This document shows, piece after piece, positions 18,564 through 26,327 of a DNA stretch of 64,000 nt; positions within the stretch are counted from its first letter, which is position 1, and every line of letters begins with the position of its first letter. The notes below the pieces were generated by a model. It was not told the origin of the DNA and searched no databases. It worked only from the letters and a program-made list of their open reading frames with translations. The stretch spans positions 3,815,001 through 3,879,000 of the forward strand of contig NZ_JAUSVF010000001.1 in NCBI RefSeq assembly GCF_030814475.1, written 5' to 3'. The position numbers were made by a program, and so were the translations under genes. Origin of the DNA: Pararhizobium capsulatum DSM 1112. Its GTDB lineage: Bacteria; Pseudomonadota; Alphaproteobacteria; Rhizobiales; Rhizobiaceae.

Positions 18564-19022
18564 CTACTTGAACATCCCCTCCCGCAAATTGATCCCATGT
18601 TCCAGCCAGGCCTTCATCGAACAAAGCGCCTGCATCCAGCCTTCGCAATTGCCATAGGAGGCCTTGAGCCCGCCGGGCGTCTGCCGCCAACCCTCCTCGG
18701 CGATGGTCACGAGCGTGCGTCCATCCTCCAGCGGCGCAAAGCTCATGGTGACTGTCGTGTCGTAAGGAGGCCCGGCATCGGGACTTTCATTCGCTCCCCA
18801 CTGAAGAACGACCTTCTCGTTCGGCACCACCTCGACGATACGAACGGGAAACTCACCCGGAAAATCGTGGAACGACCACTTCACCGTCGCTCCCGTCTCC
18901 ATGCGCCCTTTGGCGCCGCCCGTGGTGAAATAGCGCGACAGCTGCTGCGGATTGACGACTGCCTCGAACACGTCGGCCACGGGTTTTGCAATGCGGCCGG
19001 ACACCCTGAATTTCAAGTCCAT
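18564..19022 (-). CDS. SRPBCC / AHSA1-like protein
   Basis: START-like helix-grip fold of 152 residues with no assigned enzyme activity. It opens MDLKFRVSGRIAKPVADVFE, the usual first strand and helix, continues with GATVKWSFHDFPGEFPVRI, and ends with the long C-terminal helix CEGWMQALCSMKAWLEHGIN. GGAGGA precedes the ATG. It is divergent from the ArsR gene with 48 bp between, a pairing very common for SRPBCC proteins, and most likely is under that regulator's control. Members are often annotated as activator of Hsp90 ATPase homologues, but bacterial function is largely unknown. Confidence 0.88.
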   Translation of the reverse strand: MDLKFRVSGRIAKPVADVFEAVVNPQQLSRYFTTGGAKGRMETGATVKWSFHDFPGEFPVRIVEVVPNEKVVLQWGANESPDAGPPYDTTVTMSFAPLEDGRTLVTIAEEGWRQTPGGLKASYGNCEGWMQALCSMKAWLEHGINLREGMFK

Positions 19023-19052
19023 GATCCATTCCTCCTTGCTTGAGCGGTTATT

Positions 19053-19072
19053 ATGTTATAAAAACATAACAT
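19053..19072. promoter_or_regulatory. Likely ArsR operator
   Basis: Perfect 7-bp inverted repeat ATGTTAT, 6-base spacer, ATAACAT. It lies in the 48-bp divergent gap and overlaps the first two bases of the ArsR start codon, so a bound dimer would block both promoters. Confidence 0.7.
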
Positions 19073-19394
19073 GTCAATAACGATCGATAACGACAGAATT
19101 TTCAAGGCCTTGAGCAATGCGACGCGCCGTTCGATCCTCGATAGCCTGAAAGACCGTCCGCAGACGACCGGAGAGCTTTGCGAAACTTTCCCCACGCTCG
19201 ACCGCTGCACGGTCATGCAGCACCTGAAGGTTCTGGAGGAAAGCGACCTCGTTCTCGTCCGCCGCGAAGGCCGCGAACGCTGGAACCATCTGAATCCGAT
19301 GCCGATCAAGCAGATCTACGACCGCTGGATCGGCGCCTATGCCGCCCATGCTGTCGAACTCATCGGAAAAATGCAGATCGATATGGGGGATTGA
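19071..19394 (+). CDS. ArsR-family transcriptional regulator
   Basis: Winged-helix repressor of 107 residues. It shows the typical opening DRIFKALSNATRRSILDSLK, the recognition-helix region CTVMQHLKVLEESDLVLVRR and the wing GRERWNHLNPMPIKQIYDRW. The Cys-rich metal motif of ArsR/SmtB sensors (ELCVC) is absent; ELCETFPTLDRC carries only isolated cysteines, so metal sensing is doubtful. No ribosome site precedes the ATG because the operator sits there, so the message may be leaderless or start further downstream. It controls, by inference, itself and the divergent SRPBCC gene. Confidence 0.9.
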   Translation: MSITIDNDRIFKALSNATRRSILDSLKDRPQTTGELCETFPTLDRCTVMQHLKVLEESDLVLVRREGRERWNHLNPMPIKQIYDRWIGAYAAHAVELIGKMQIDMGD

Positions 19395-19453
19395 ACCCCG
19401 CCCCTCCCCAACGTGGCGGCAGGTCGCCCCTCTCAGGAGAACGCGCCTCTAGC

Positions 19454-19975
19454 TCAGCTTTCAACGTTCCTTTCCCGCCCGCGCGAAGAATGTTTCATCA
19501 CAACCGCCAGATACGCCGCCTGCAGCTCCGCAAGCACCGAACGCTTTGGCCGTTCCGTCCCCAGATGGATGAACCGCAATTCCTCCATAAAGGCATCCCA
19601 CATGTCAGGCCCGCCCTTTTCCAGAAGCTCCGCGCGGATTGAAAGCGCCTCCGATGGCCGTGTGTGTCGTCGCCCCCAGGCCCCCATATGGGCGAGCAGC
19701 GGCAAAAGCTCGATCGAAGCTTCCGTGAGGCTATAGATGCCTTTCTGCTTGTGGCTGGGATCATCGACCCGCGACAGCAGCCCGTTCTGCGCCAGCCGCT
19801 TCAGCCGGTCGGCCAGCACATTCGAGGCAATCCCCTCCTCAGAACGGTTCAGCAGCTCGCGAAAATGACGCCGGTTGCCGAACATCAGATCTCGTATCAC
19901 AATCAGGCTCCAGCGATCGCCCAGCATTTCCAGGGTCAGGTTGATGGGGCATCCTGAACGATGGCCAGCATCCAT
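19454..19975 (-). CDS. HxlR-family transcriptional regulator
   Basis: MarR-related winged-helix regulator, 173 residues. N-terminal SGCPINLTLEMLGDRWSLIV holds the conserved single Cys and the WSLIVIRDL helix; NRSEEGIASNVLADRLKRLA is the recognition helix and GIYSLTEASIELLPLL the C-terminal dimer helix. Thiol-based sensing through that Cys is known for some family members. It carries a longer C-terminal tail than usual. It is divergent from a glutathione S-transferase gene, with inverted-repeat sites between them, which suggests it regulates the transferase in response to electrophiles. Confidence 0.92.
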   Translation of the reverse strand: MDAGHRSGCPINLTLEMLGDRWSLIVIRDLMFGNRRHFRELLNRSEEGIASNVLADRLKRLAQNGLLSRVDDPSHKQKGIYSLTEASIELLPLLAHMGAWGRRHTRPSEALSIRAELLEKGGPDMWDAFMEELRFIHLGTERPKRSVLAELQAAYLAVVMKHSSRGRERNVES

Positions 19976-19992
19976 GGCAGCATCTCCTTATC

Positions 19993-20036
19993 TGGTTGCA
20001 TTCTAGGATCAGATCGAGTACATAGCAACCAGTTGC
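19993..20036. promoter_or_regulatory. Candidate HxlR operator sites
   Basis: TGGTTGC at 19993-19999 is the inverse of GCAACCA at 20025-20031, which itself is half of the palindrome GCAACCAGTTGC (20025-20036). All lie in the 90-bp divergent gap between hxlR and the GST gene. Confidence 0.5.
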
Positions 20037-20065
20037 GAATTAAAACCAGTCTGGAGGAGACGAGC

Positions 20066-20722
20066 ATGCTGCAACTTTTCGCCCACCCGTTTTCATCCTA
20101 TTGCCAGAAGGCGTTGATCGCCTTTTATGAAAACGACGTCGCCTTCGAATGGCGCATGCTCGGACAGGACGACCCCGAGAACCTCGCCGAATGGTCCGCC
20201 GCGTGGCCGATCAAGCGCATGCCGATGCTGAGGGATGGCGACAAGAACGTCGTCGAGTCCACCGTCATCATCGAGTATCTGCAACTTGCCCATCCCGGCC
20301 CGGTTCGCCTGCTCCCAAAAAATCCTGCCGATGCGCTGGAAACCCGCATGATGGACCGCTTCTTCGATAATTACATCATGATCCCGATGCAGAAGGTCGT
20401 CTTCAATGCCATCCGTCCCGAAGCTGATCGCGATCCATACGGCGTCGATCAGGCTCGCAGTCTGCTGGATGATGCCTATGGCTGGCTCGATGGCGTGATC
20501 GCGGGAAGAACGTGGGCCGCCGGGGAAGACTATAGCCTCGCCGATTGCGCCGCCTCCCCCTCGCTTTTCTATGCGGATTGGGTCCACCCGATCGCCGATC
20601 GCTTCGAAAACGTCCGCGCTTATCGCAACCGCCTGCTCGAACGCCCCTCCTTCGCCCGCGCCGTCGATGAAGCCCGCCCCTATCGCAGCTTCTTTCCCCT
20701 CGGCGCGCCGGATCGCGATTGA
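20066..20722 (+). CDS. Glutathione S-transferase family protein
   Basis: Cytosolic transferase-like protein of 218 residues. The N-terminal thioredoxin fold (MLQLFAHPFSSYCQKALIAF, with Ser-Ser-Tyr-Cys at the usual glutathione-activating position, and the conserved RMPML proline turn and VVESTVIIEYL segment) is followed by an all-helical C-terminal domain (GEDYSLADCAASPSLFYADW). ATG 20066 has GGAGGAG in front; an upstream in-frame ATG at 19961 would cross the operator region and was rejected. Its divergent partner is the HxlR gene. The substrate is not predictable. Confidence 0.9.
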   Translation: MLQLFAHPFSSYCQKALIAFYENDVAFEWRMLGQDDPENLAEWSAAWPIKRMPMLRDGDKNVVESTVIIEYLQLAHPGPVRLLPKNPADALETRMMDRFFDNYIMIPMQKVVFNAIRPEADRDPYGVDQARSLLDDAYGWLDGVIAGRTWAAGEDYSLADCAASPSLFYADWVHPIADRFENVRAYRNRLLERPSFARAVDEARPYRSFFPLGAPDRD

Positions 20723-20733
20723 GGGGTACGCAA

Positions 20734-21009
20734 TCAGGCTTGCGACCCGGCCTGCAAAACCTCCTTCGCCACCTCGATAATCAGGGATGGCAGCCGGCGG
20801 TGGGCCGGGTCGTGGCGGTACCTGACATGCCATGCCATCCGCACCGGAAAGGTGCCGAGATCGACAGGTGACGACAACACCTTCATCCTGATGTCGCGCG
20901 CAAGATGCCGGCAGATCAATTGCGGCAGCGCCGTGCAATACCGTACGACCCTGGCACTCGATCCCGCCGAAATCGCCTGACAAACGCAATGACCGCCGCT
21001 TGAACCCAC
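20734..21009 (-). pseudogene. Remnant of a LysR-family regulator (C-terminal part)
   Basis: The frame encodes ALPQLICRHLARDIRMKVLS and PVRMAWHVRYRHDPAHRRLP, which reads like the last strands of a LysR substrate-binding domain, where PV-W-R--DPAHRWLR is typical. The HTH domain and most of the effector domain are missing, and the first residues look unrelated. It sits divergent to an aldo/keto reductase gene, the usual place for a LysR activator, so the reductase may have lost its regulator. Confidence 0.55.
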
Positions 21010-21037
21010 CCGATCTCAAAAACACTTCAATGAGGAC

Positions 21038-22051
21038 ATGACAATAGCACTCAAGGATATTCTTACGAGCAAGCTCGGCTTCGGCGCAGCTCCGCTCGGC
21101 AATATGTTCCGCAACATCCCGGAAGCGGAAGCCCGTGCAACCGTCGACACGGCCTGGAACGACGGCATCCGCTATTTCGACAATGCGCCCTTCTACGGCG
21201 CCGGCCTTGCGGAAATCCGCATGGGTGCGGCACTTTCCGAACGGCCACGGGACGAATACGTCATCAGCACCAAGGTCGGCCGCATCATCCTTGACGAGGT
21301 CGAGGATATCAGCGCCCGCGACCTCGGCGAAAAGGGTGATGTCTTCAAATACGGCCGCGCCAACAAGATTGTGAACGACTATTCCGCCGATGCCACCCTT
21401 CGCTCGATCGAAGACAGCCTGAAGCGGCTGGAGACCGATCGCATCGAGATCGCTTTCGTGCATGATGTCGCGCAGGATTTCTATGGCGACGAATGGCTTG
21501 ATGTTTTCGAAACGGCACGCAAAGGCGCGTTCAAGGCACTCGACCGGCTGCGCGACGAGGGCGTAATCAAGGCCTGGGGCCTGGGCGTCAACCGTGTGGA
21601 ACCGATCGAGCTGCTGCTCGGCCTGGAAGAGCCGCGACCGGACGGCTTCCTGCTCGCGGGCCGATACACGCTGCTCGACCATGACCGCGCCCTGCAGCGC
21701 GTGATGCCGCTGGTCGCGGAACGCGGCCTCGGCATCGTCGTCGGCGGGCCCTACAGCTCCGGAGCGCTGGTCGGCGGCCCGAACTTCGAATATGCGCCGG
21801 CCACGCCTGCGATCCTCGACAAAGTCGCCCGGATCAAGGCGATCGCGGATCGCCATGGCATCAGCATGAAGGCCGCGGGTCTGCAATTCTCGCTCGCCAA
21901 CCCGGCCGTCGCCGCCGTCATCCCCGGCGCCAGCCAGCCGAGCCGCATCGCCGAGGATAGTGCCGCACTGGCGGAAAAGATACCCGCCGACTTCTGGCGC
22001 GAACTGCGCGAGGCCAAGCTGGTCAATCCGGAAGCACCCCTTCCGGTTTGA
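21038..22051 (+). CDS. Aldo/keto reductase, sugar/pyridoxal dehydrogenase-like
   Basis: NAD(P)-linked oxidoreductase with the AKR barrel, 337 residues. Catalytic tetrad: Asp in YFDNAPFYG with its Tyr, Lys in ISTKVGR and His in IAFVHDV. The C-terminal cofactor loop is AVIPGASQPSRIAED. The sequence pattern (LGFGAAPLGNMFR, and the EYVISTKVGRIL-type strand) resembles the D-threo-aldose 1-dehydrogenase / pyridoxal 4-dehydrogenase group rather than the potassium-channel-beta type. It lies next to a LysR remnant and upstream of a tautomerase and a second AKR, which might form a small catabolic set, though they are not one operon. Confidence 0.88.
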   Translation: MTIALKDILTSKLGFGAAPLGNMFRNIPEAEARATVDTAWNDGIRYFDNAPFYGAGLAEIRMGAALSERPRDEYVISTKVGRIILDEVEDISARDLGEKGDVFKYGRANKIVNDYSADATLRSIEDSLKRLETDRIEIAFVHDVAQDFYGDEWLDVFETARKGAFKALDRLRDEGVIKAWGLGVNRVEPIELLLGLEEPRPDGFLLAGRYTLLDHDRALQRVMPLVAERGLGIVVGGPYSSGALVGGPNFEYAPATPAILDKVARIKAIADRHGISMKAAGLQFSLANPAVAAVIPGASQPSRIAEDSAALAEKIPADFWRELREAKLVNPEAPLPV

Positions 22052-22130
22052 CGGATCGATGCCGCGGGCCGGCAATCGAGCCGGCCCGCGCTGCGATCCA
22101 CACAGCTTGCTGCTTTGACACCGGCTGCCT

Positions 22131-22364
22131 CTATTCGAATGGATCGTAGCCGGGTTTCTTGTAGATGGTTTCGGCATGGCCCTGAATGTCGGGGATGTAG
22201 ACTGCATCGGTCCAGTCCTTGTCGGCAAAATCCTCGATCACCACGGATACGGAGGCATCGCTGCAGCCGAGCGTCGCAATCAGCGTCTGCGTGACGACTG
22301 CCGCCAAGGCCTGCTTCTGTTCCTCCGTTCGACCCTCGATCATCTTGATGCTAACGTGCGGCAT
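22131..22364 (-). CDS. 4-oxalocrotonate tautomerase family protein
   Basis: 77-residue tautomerase subunit. After removal of Met the N-terminal Pro (MPHVSIKMIEGRTEEQKQAL) would be the catalytic base. The C-terminal extension YIPDIQGHAETIYKKPGYDP is longer than in the 62-residue enzymes and like the PptA/YdcE type. GGAGACC precedes the start. It lies between two aldo/keto reductases on the other strand. A physiological substrate is not known for most such proteins. Confidence 0.88.
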   Translation of the reverse strand: MPHVSIKMIEGRTEEQKQALAAVVTQTLIATLGCSDASVSVVIEDFADKDWTDAVYIPDIQGHAETIYKKPGYDPFE

Positions 22365-22488
22365 GCTTGGTCTCCAATCTGGCCCTCAATCATTGTCCGG
22401 AAAACCGAACACCCCGTGCGGACTACCTTCGGTTATCGTTTAAAGCAAACGCCCTATTTAAGCTGTGTCACTGAAACGGAGCTCTCTC

Positions 22489-23367
22489 ATGTCCAACATC
22501 GAAAAATCCGGCACCTACAAGCTCGGCGACCGCACGGTCAAGCGCCTCGGCTACGGCGCGATGCAGCTTGCAGGCCAGGGCGTCTTCGGCCCGCCGAAAG
22601 ATCGCACCGAGGCCGTCGCCGTCCTGCGTGAAGCCGTCGAAAGCGGCGTCGATCACATCGACACCAGCGATTTTTACGGCCCGCATGTCACCAACCAGAT
22701 CATCAAGGAGGCACTGCATCCCTACAGGGACGATCTCGTGATCGTCACCAAAATCGGCGCGACCCGCGGCGCCGATGCGTCCTGGAACCCGGCTTTCTCG
22801 AAGGAAGCCCTGACCCAGGCAATTCACGACAACCTGAAGAACCTCGGCCTCGACGTGATCGAGGTGGTCAATCTGCGCGCCATGTTCGGCGTGCATGGGC
22901 CAGCCGAGGGCTCGCTCGAAGAGCCACTGACCGTTCTTGCCGATCTCCAGCGTCAGGGTCTGGTCAAGCATGTAGGCCTCTCCAATGTGACTGCCAAGCA
23001 GATCGCCGACGGCCGCAAGATCACCGAGATCGTCTGCGTCCAGAACCAGTATAACCTCGCCCATCGGGACGATGATGCACTGATCGAACAATTGGCTGCG
23101 GAAGGCACCGCTTACGTTCCCTTCTTCCCGCTCGGCGGCTTCTCGCCGCTGCAATCGTCCACCCTTTCGGATGTTGCGGCCCGGCTCGGCGCAACCCCGC
23201 TGCAGGTGGCTCTTGCCTGGCTGTTGCACCGCGCACCCAACATCCTCCTGATCCCCGGCACATCGTCTCGTGCCCACCTCCGGGAAAACCTCGCCGTGGC
23301 TGATCTCGCTCTGCCCGCCGATGTACTCGCCGAACTCGACGGGATCGCAGCAGCCAAGGCGGCTTGA
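22489..23367 (+). CDS. Aldo/keto reductase, YdbC/PdxI-like
   Basis: Barrel oxidoreductase of 292 residues. The start ATG 22489 (MSNIEKSGTYKLGDRTVKRL) follows GGAG at eight bases; an upstream in-frame start was rejected. The catalytic Asp and Tyr are in DHIDTSDFYGPH and the Lys in IVTKIGA. At the place of the usual catalytic His it has IEVVNLRAMFG, with Asn; the same Asn is seen in the YdbC/PdxI pyridoxal reductase group, so this is not decay. The C-terminal NADPH-binding loop is LLIPGTSSRAHLREN. A role in pyridoxal reduction is possible but not established here. Confidence 0.88.
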   Translation: MSNIEKSGTYKLGDRTVKRLGYGAMQLAGQGVFGPPKDRTEAVAVLREAVESGVDHIDTSDFYGPHVTNQIIKEALHPYRDDLVIVTKIGATRGADASWNPAFSKEALTQAIHDNLKNLGLDVIEVVNLRAMFGVHGPAEGSLEEPLTVLADLQRQGLVKHVGLSNVTAKQIADGRKITEIVCVQNQYNLAHRDDDALIEQLAAEGTAYVPFFPLGGFSPLQSSTLSDVAARLGATPLQVALAWLLHRAPNILLIPGTSSRAHLRENLAVADLALPADVLAELDGIAAAKAA

Positions 23368-23443
23368 CCTCAAGAGGTCAAAGGTGCCCCAGATCGACGC
23401 CGGCTGGGCCGGCGTCGATCGACAACCCGTCAAACCCGTCACG

Positions 23444-24238
23444 TCAGGCGTATCGGGCAACCTCGATCAGCCGCCGCAAATCGGCGACCTCATCCCCGGT
23501 CAGCGCCCGGACCGCGCCCTTCTCCAGATCCCCGAGCATCAGATTGCCGATCGAGACACGCATGAGCCGCAGGCACTCGATATCCAGCGCCTCCAGCATG
23601 CGGCGGATCTGGCGGTTCTTGCCCTCGTCCAGCTCGATTTCCAGCCAGGAATTGCGCCCGCCCTCCCGAAGTTTCGCGACCCTCCGCGCCCGCAGAAACT
23701 CGCCGTCATGACGGATGCCCTGCCGCAGCGCCTCCAGCATCGCCTCGTCGGCAATCCGGTCCATCTGCACATGATAGGTCTTGGCGACATGGGTTTCGGG
23801 ATCGAGCAGGGCCTGGGCAAATTCGGTATCATTGGTGAAGAGCAGCAACCCCTCGCTTGCCTTGTCGAGGCGGCCGACCGGCGACAGGTGGGCGTGCTCT
23901 ATCTCCTTCAGGCAATCGAACACCGTCGGGCGCCCTTCCGGGTCGTGACGTGTGGTCACCAGCCCGCGCGGCTTGTTCAGCATGAGATAGACGCGCTTTT
24001 CCGCGACCACGGCCTTCCCGTCCACGCTGATCGCATCGCGGGAAAGATCCACCCAGCCTTCCGGATCACTCACCACCCGCCCGCCGACAGCCACCCGCCC
24101 GGCCCGGATCAATTCCTCGGCCTGCGTGCGCGAGCAGAAACCGAGCTTGGAAAGCGCCCGCGGCAATGTCACCCGCTTGCCACCCGCCTCAACCTTGCGG
24201 CCCGCAACCGGTTTCTGCCTTCTGCGGCTGTCGTTCAT
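23444..24238 (-). CDS. RsuA/RluB-type pseudouridine synthase
   Basis: Isomerises uridine to pseudouridine in rRNA. The 264-residue protein has an N-terminal S4 RNA-binding domain (LPRALSKLGFCSRTQAEELI, about 25-75), then the synthase domain with MLNKPRGLVTT and the catalytic Asp in SPVGRLDKASEGLLLFT. The C-terminal KNRQIRRMLEAL motif is typical of the RluB/RluE/RluF/RsuA group. The tail is basic at the N-terminus. Only 4 bp separate its start from the ubiG stop, so it is probably cotranscribed with ubiG. The modified position (23S or 16S) cannot be decided. Confidence 0.92.
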   Translation of the reverse strand: MNDSRRRQKPVAGRKVEAGGKRVTLPRALSKLGFCSRTQAEELIRAGRVAVGGRVVSDPEGWVDLSRDAISVDGKAVVAEKRVYLMLNKPRGLVTTRHDPEGRPTVFDCLKEIEHAHLSPVGRLDKASEGLLLFTNDTEFAQALLDPETHVAKTYHVQMDRIADEAMLEALRQGIRHDGEFLRARRVAKLREGGRNSWLEIELDEGKNRQIRRMLEALDIECLRLMRVSIGNLMLGDLEKGAVRALTGDEVADLRRLIEVARYA

Positions 24239-24242
24239 GCCG

Positions 24243-24989
24243 TCATCCCTGGAGCGGCCGTTTGGCGACGATCATGTAGTTGACGTCCATGTCCTTCGAC
24301 AGGTTCCACTGGTTGGAGAGCGGATTGAAGAACACGCCGGTGCGGTCGGCGATACCCATGCCATTGGCGGTGATCGGCTTTTCCAGCTCTTCCGGGCGCA
24401 CCAGCTTTTCATACTGATGGGTGCCGCGCGGCAGCCAGCGCAAAACGTTTTCCGCGGCGAAGATGGCAAGCGCAGCCGCCTTGACCGTGCGGTTGATGGT
24501 GGCGACGAACATCAGCCCGCCGGGGCGCACCATCGAGGCGCAGGTGGACATGAAGAACTCGACATCAGCAACGTGTTCAACGACTTCCATGTTCAGCACG
24601 ACATCGAAGGTCTCGCCGGCTTCGGCCAGGGATTCGGCCGTCACCGCGCGGTAGTCGACTTGCACGCCGCTGCCGGCCGCATGGGTTTCGGCGATACGGA
24701 TGTTTTTCTCGGAGGCATCCGCCCCGACGACATCGGCGCCCATGCGGGCCATGGGCTCGGACAAGAGCCCGCCGCCACAGCCGATATCGAGCACGCGCAG
24801 ACCTTCGAGCGGTTTTTGCGCTTTAGCGTCGCGGCCGAAATTATCCGCTACCCGGTTGCGGATGTAGGACAGGCGCACGGGATTGAATTTGTGCAGCGGC
24901 TTGAACTTGCCGCGCGGATCCCACCACTCGGCGGCCATGGCGGAGAAACGGTCGACTTCCGCCTGATCGATGGTGCTGCGTTCGCTCAT
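24243..24989 (-). CDS. ubiG: Ubiquinone O-methyltransferase UbiG
   Basis: Performs both SAM-dependent O-methylations in ubiquinone synthesis. 248 residues. The opening [20 protein letters not shown] with [15 protein letters not shown] is diagnostic for UbiG. Motif I is [20 protein letters not shown] and motif [15 protein letters not shown]. The C-terminus has the membrane-facing [15 protein letters not shown]. It is followed closely by the pseudouridine synthase gene, and a cysteine-rich hypothetical gene lies just upstream. Confidence 0.97.
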   Translation of the reverse strand: MSERSTIDQAEVDRFSAMAAEWWDPRGKFKPLHKFNPVRLSYIRNRVADNFGRDAKAQKPLEGLRVLDIGCGGGLLSEPMARMGADVVGADASEKNIRIAETHAAGSGVQVDYRAVTAESLAEAGETFDVVLNMEVVEHVADVEFFMSTCASMVRPGGLMFVATINRTVKAAALAIFAAENVLRWLPRGTHQYEKLVRPEELEKPITANGMGIADRTGVFFNPLSNQWNLSKDMDVNYMIVAKRPLQG

Positions 24990-25041
24990 GGGGCTACTCC
25001 GTGATGGGACTAGGCTGAAGTCGGACGATCGGCCGCGAAAG

Positions 25042-25410
25042 TCAAGGGTCGGGCGGGCTCTGCGGCGTTTGCTCGCGGCAGCGGTCGAGGCGAGGCAGAC
25101 GAGATTTTTCCGTCAGGCAACCGCGAAACTCGTCCATGATCTTTTCCATCTCGGCAAAACCGGGTGCGGGCATAAATGCGAGGCAACGCGGCAGACGGGC
25201 GCAGGCCTTGCCGGAAAGGCCGATGGCCTGCTGTGTCTTCACCCGTCCCGCAAGGCACGGAGCGATGTGCATGGGGCCGGTGCAGGCGTGATCGCGGCGG
25301 CATTTTCGCCTTTCGCAGCAAAGATAGATCTTGCTCATCAGCGCGCGCCACTGCCGTTCGTGGTCGATGGCGAGGCGTCTTTCGTATTCGGTGAAATCCT
25401 CTGTCGTCAT
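25042..25410 (-). CDS. Conserved-looking cysteine-rich hypothetical protein
   Basis: 122 residues from ATG 25410 ([20 protein letters not shown]) with GGAG seven bases upstream. The middle has [17 protein letters not shown], a Cys/Arg cluster that could bind a metal, and a later [20 protein letters not shown] recall small proteins with such Cys-Arg-Arg clusters in Rhizobiales near ubiG, but have no functional name for them. It ends about 50 bp before ubiG and may be cotranscribed. Confidence 0.6.
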   Translation of the reverse strand: MTTEDFTEYERRLAIDHERQWRALMSKIYLCCERRKCRRDHACTGPMHIAPCLAGRVKTQQAIGLSGKACARLPRCLAFMPAPGFAEMEKIMDEFRGCLTEKSRLPRLDRCREQTPQSPPDP

Positions 25411-25919
25411 GGTTGGCTCCGTTTGGCTGGACAGCGGAAAGCGTTCACGCGGCATCTTTTCCGCCCGTGGCTTAAGTTTTCATCATCCCTTTCGCTTTGA
25501 AAGCGGCGGCGGGATCGGCCGGGGCACATCGGGTGCCTGATTGGTAAGTAATAGATGACACGCGATGTGCCCCGTCTCGGTGGTTTTTACCTGCAACTCC
25601 GGTTCCTCTGCAAAGACGGTACCCCTTGCGGTGGGACCGAAGTCAGGAGGCATTGACGCCACCATCCGTCTGCTTGTGTGCCTCACAGGCACGCCCCGCT
25701 CTCTTTCAAGCGAGAGGGAAACCATTTTCTGCAAGCCCCCTTGGCCGCGCCTGCGTTTCAAACCCAGGCCAAGGGCACCGGCCCCACCTCGCCGGCAACG
25801 CTTTCCGGTGTATCCGATGGCAGGACGAGGGCGAGTGTGGCACGGGTGGATAGGGCGGGGATTTGGGGGGATAAATTCAATGTAGTAGGCGTGCGTCCCA
25901 TTCCACGCCGAAGCGATCT
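25411..25919. other. Intergenic region with a strong hairpin
   Basis: About 500 bp. It contains the 53-bp hairpin described separately (25521-25573). The rest (about 25580-25910) has reading frames on both strands but no motif or ribosome site that convinces; it may be degraded repeat sequence. Confidence 0.5.
25521..25573. repeat. Imperfect inverted repeat, 15-bp arms
   Basis: GGGGCACATCGGGTG at 25521-25535 is the inverse of CACGCGATGTGCCCC at 25559-25573 apart from one mismatch, with a 23-base loop. It has no U tract, so a simple terminator is unlikely; it could be a palindromic intergenic element. Confidence 0.65.
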
Positions 25920-26327
25920 TCAGGCTTCCGAGCTTTTGGCGATCTGCGCTTCGACAGCGGCTCGGTCTACGATGGACCAGACACCAGCGATCTTGCCGTT
26001 CTCGTATTCGTAGAACACGTTTTCAGAGAATGAGACGCGCTTGCCGTTGACGGGCAAGCCGAGAAGCTCGCCTCGCGGGCTGATGTTGAAGTCAAGACGG
26101 CTTGCCACGGTGTTTTCGTTCGGGACGAGAATGCTGATATCGAAATGCAGATCGGGGATTTCACGGAATTCGTCTTCACGAGCCTGCCGATAGCCGACGA
26201 GGCCGACCGTTTGACCGTTATAGCCGACGTTTTCGTCGACATAGGTCCCGAGGTTTTCCCAATCCTCGGAATTGAGGCATGCGATATAGCTCCGGTACAG
26301 GTCAGCGAGGGGACCTTGAATCTCATT
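25920..26327 (-). pseudogene. SnoaL / NTF2-like protein with a frame problem at its start
   Basis: The coding frame ending at 25920 reads back as LADLYRSYIACLNSEDWENL, then VDENVGYNGQTVGLVGYRQA and EIPDLHFDISILVPNENTVA, a SnoaL-like cone-fold protein (polyketide-cyclase / ester-cyclase-like) of about 135 residues. No ATG, GTG or TTG is available in this frame for a full-length product. An ATG at 26326 overlapping the prmB stop (ATGA) is one base out of phase. A single missing base in the first codons would restore a coupled prmB-snoaL pair. It is either a sequencing error or a recent mutation. The substrate is unknown. Confidence 0.6.

Noticed and set aside
20093..22228. Very long minus-strand open frame (over 700 codons) opposite the GST and aldo/keto reductase genes
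   Set aside because: It is a shadow of high-GC coding on the other strand, with no domain, and would erase three well-supported genes.
25483..25761. Minus-strand 92-codon frame across the hairpin at 25521
   Set aside because: No ribosome site or family, and it runs through a palindrome; treated as non-coding.
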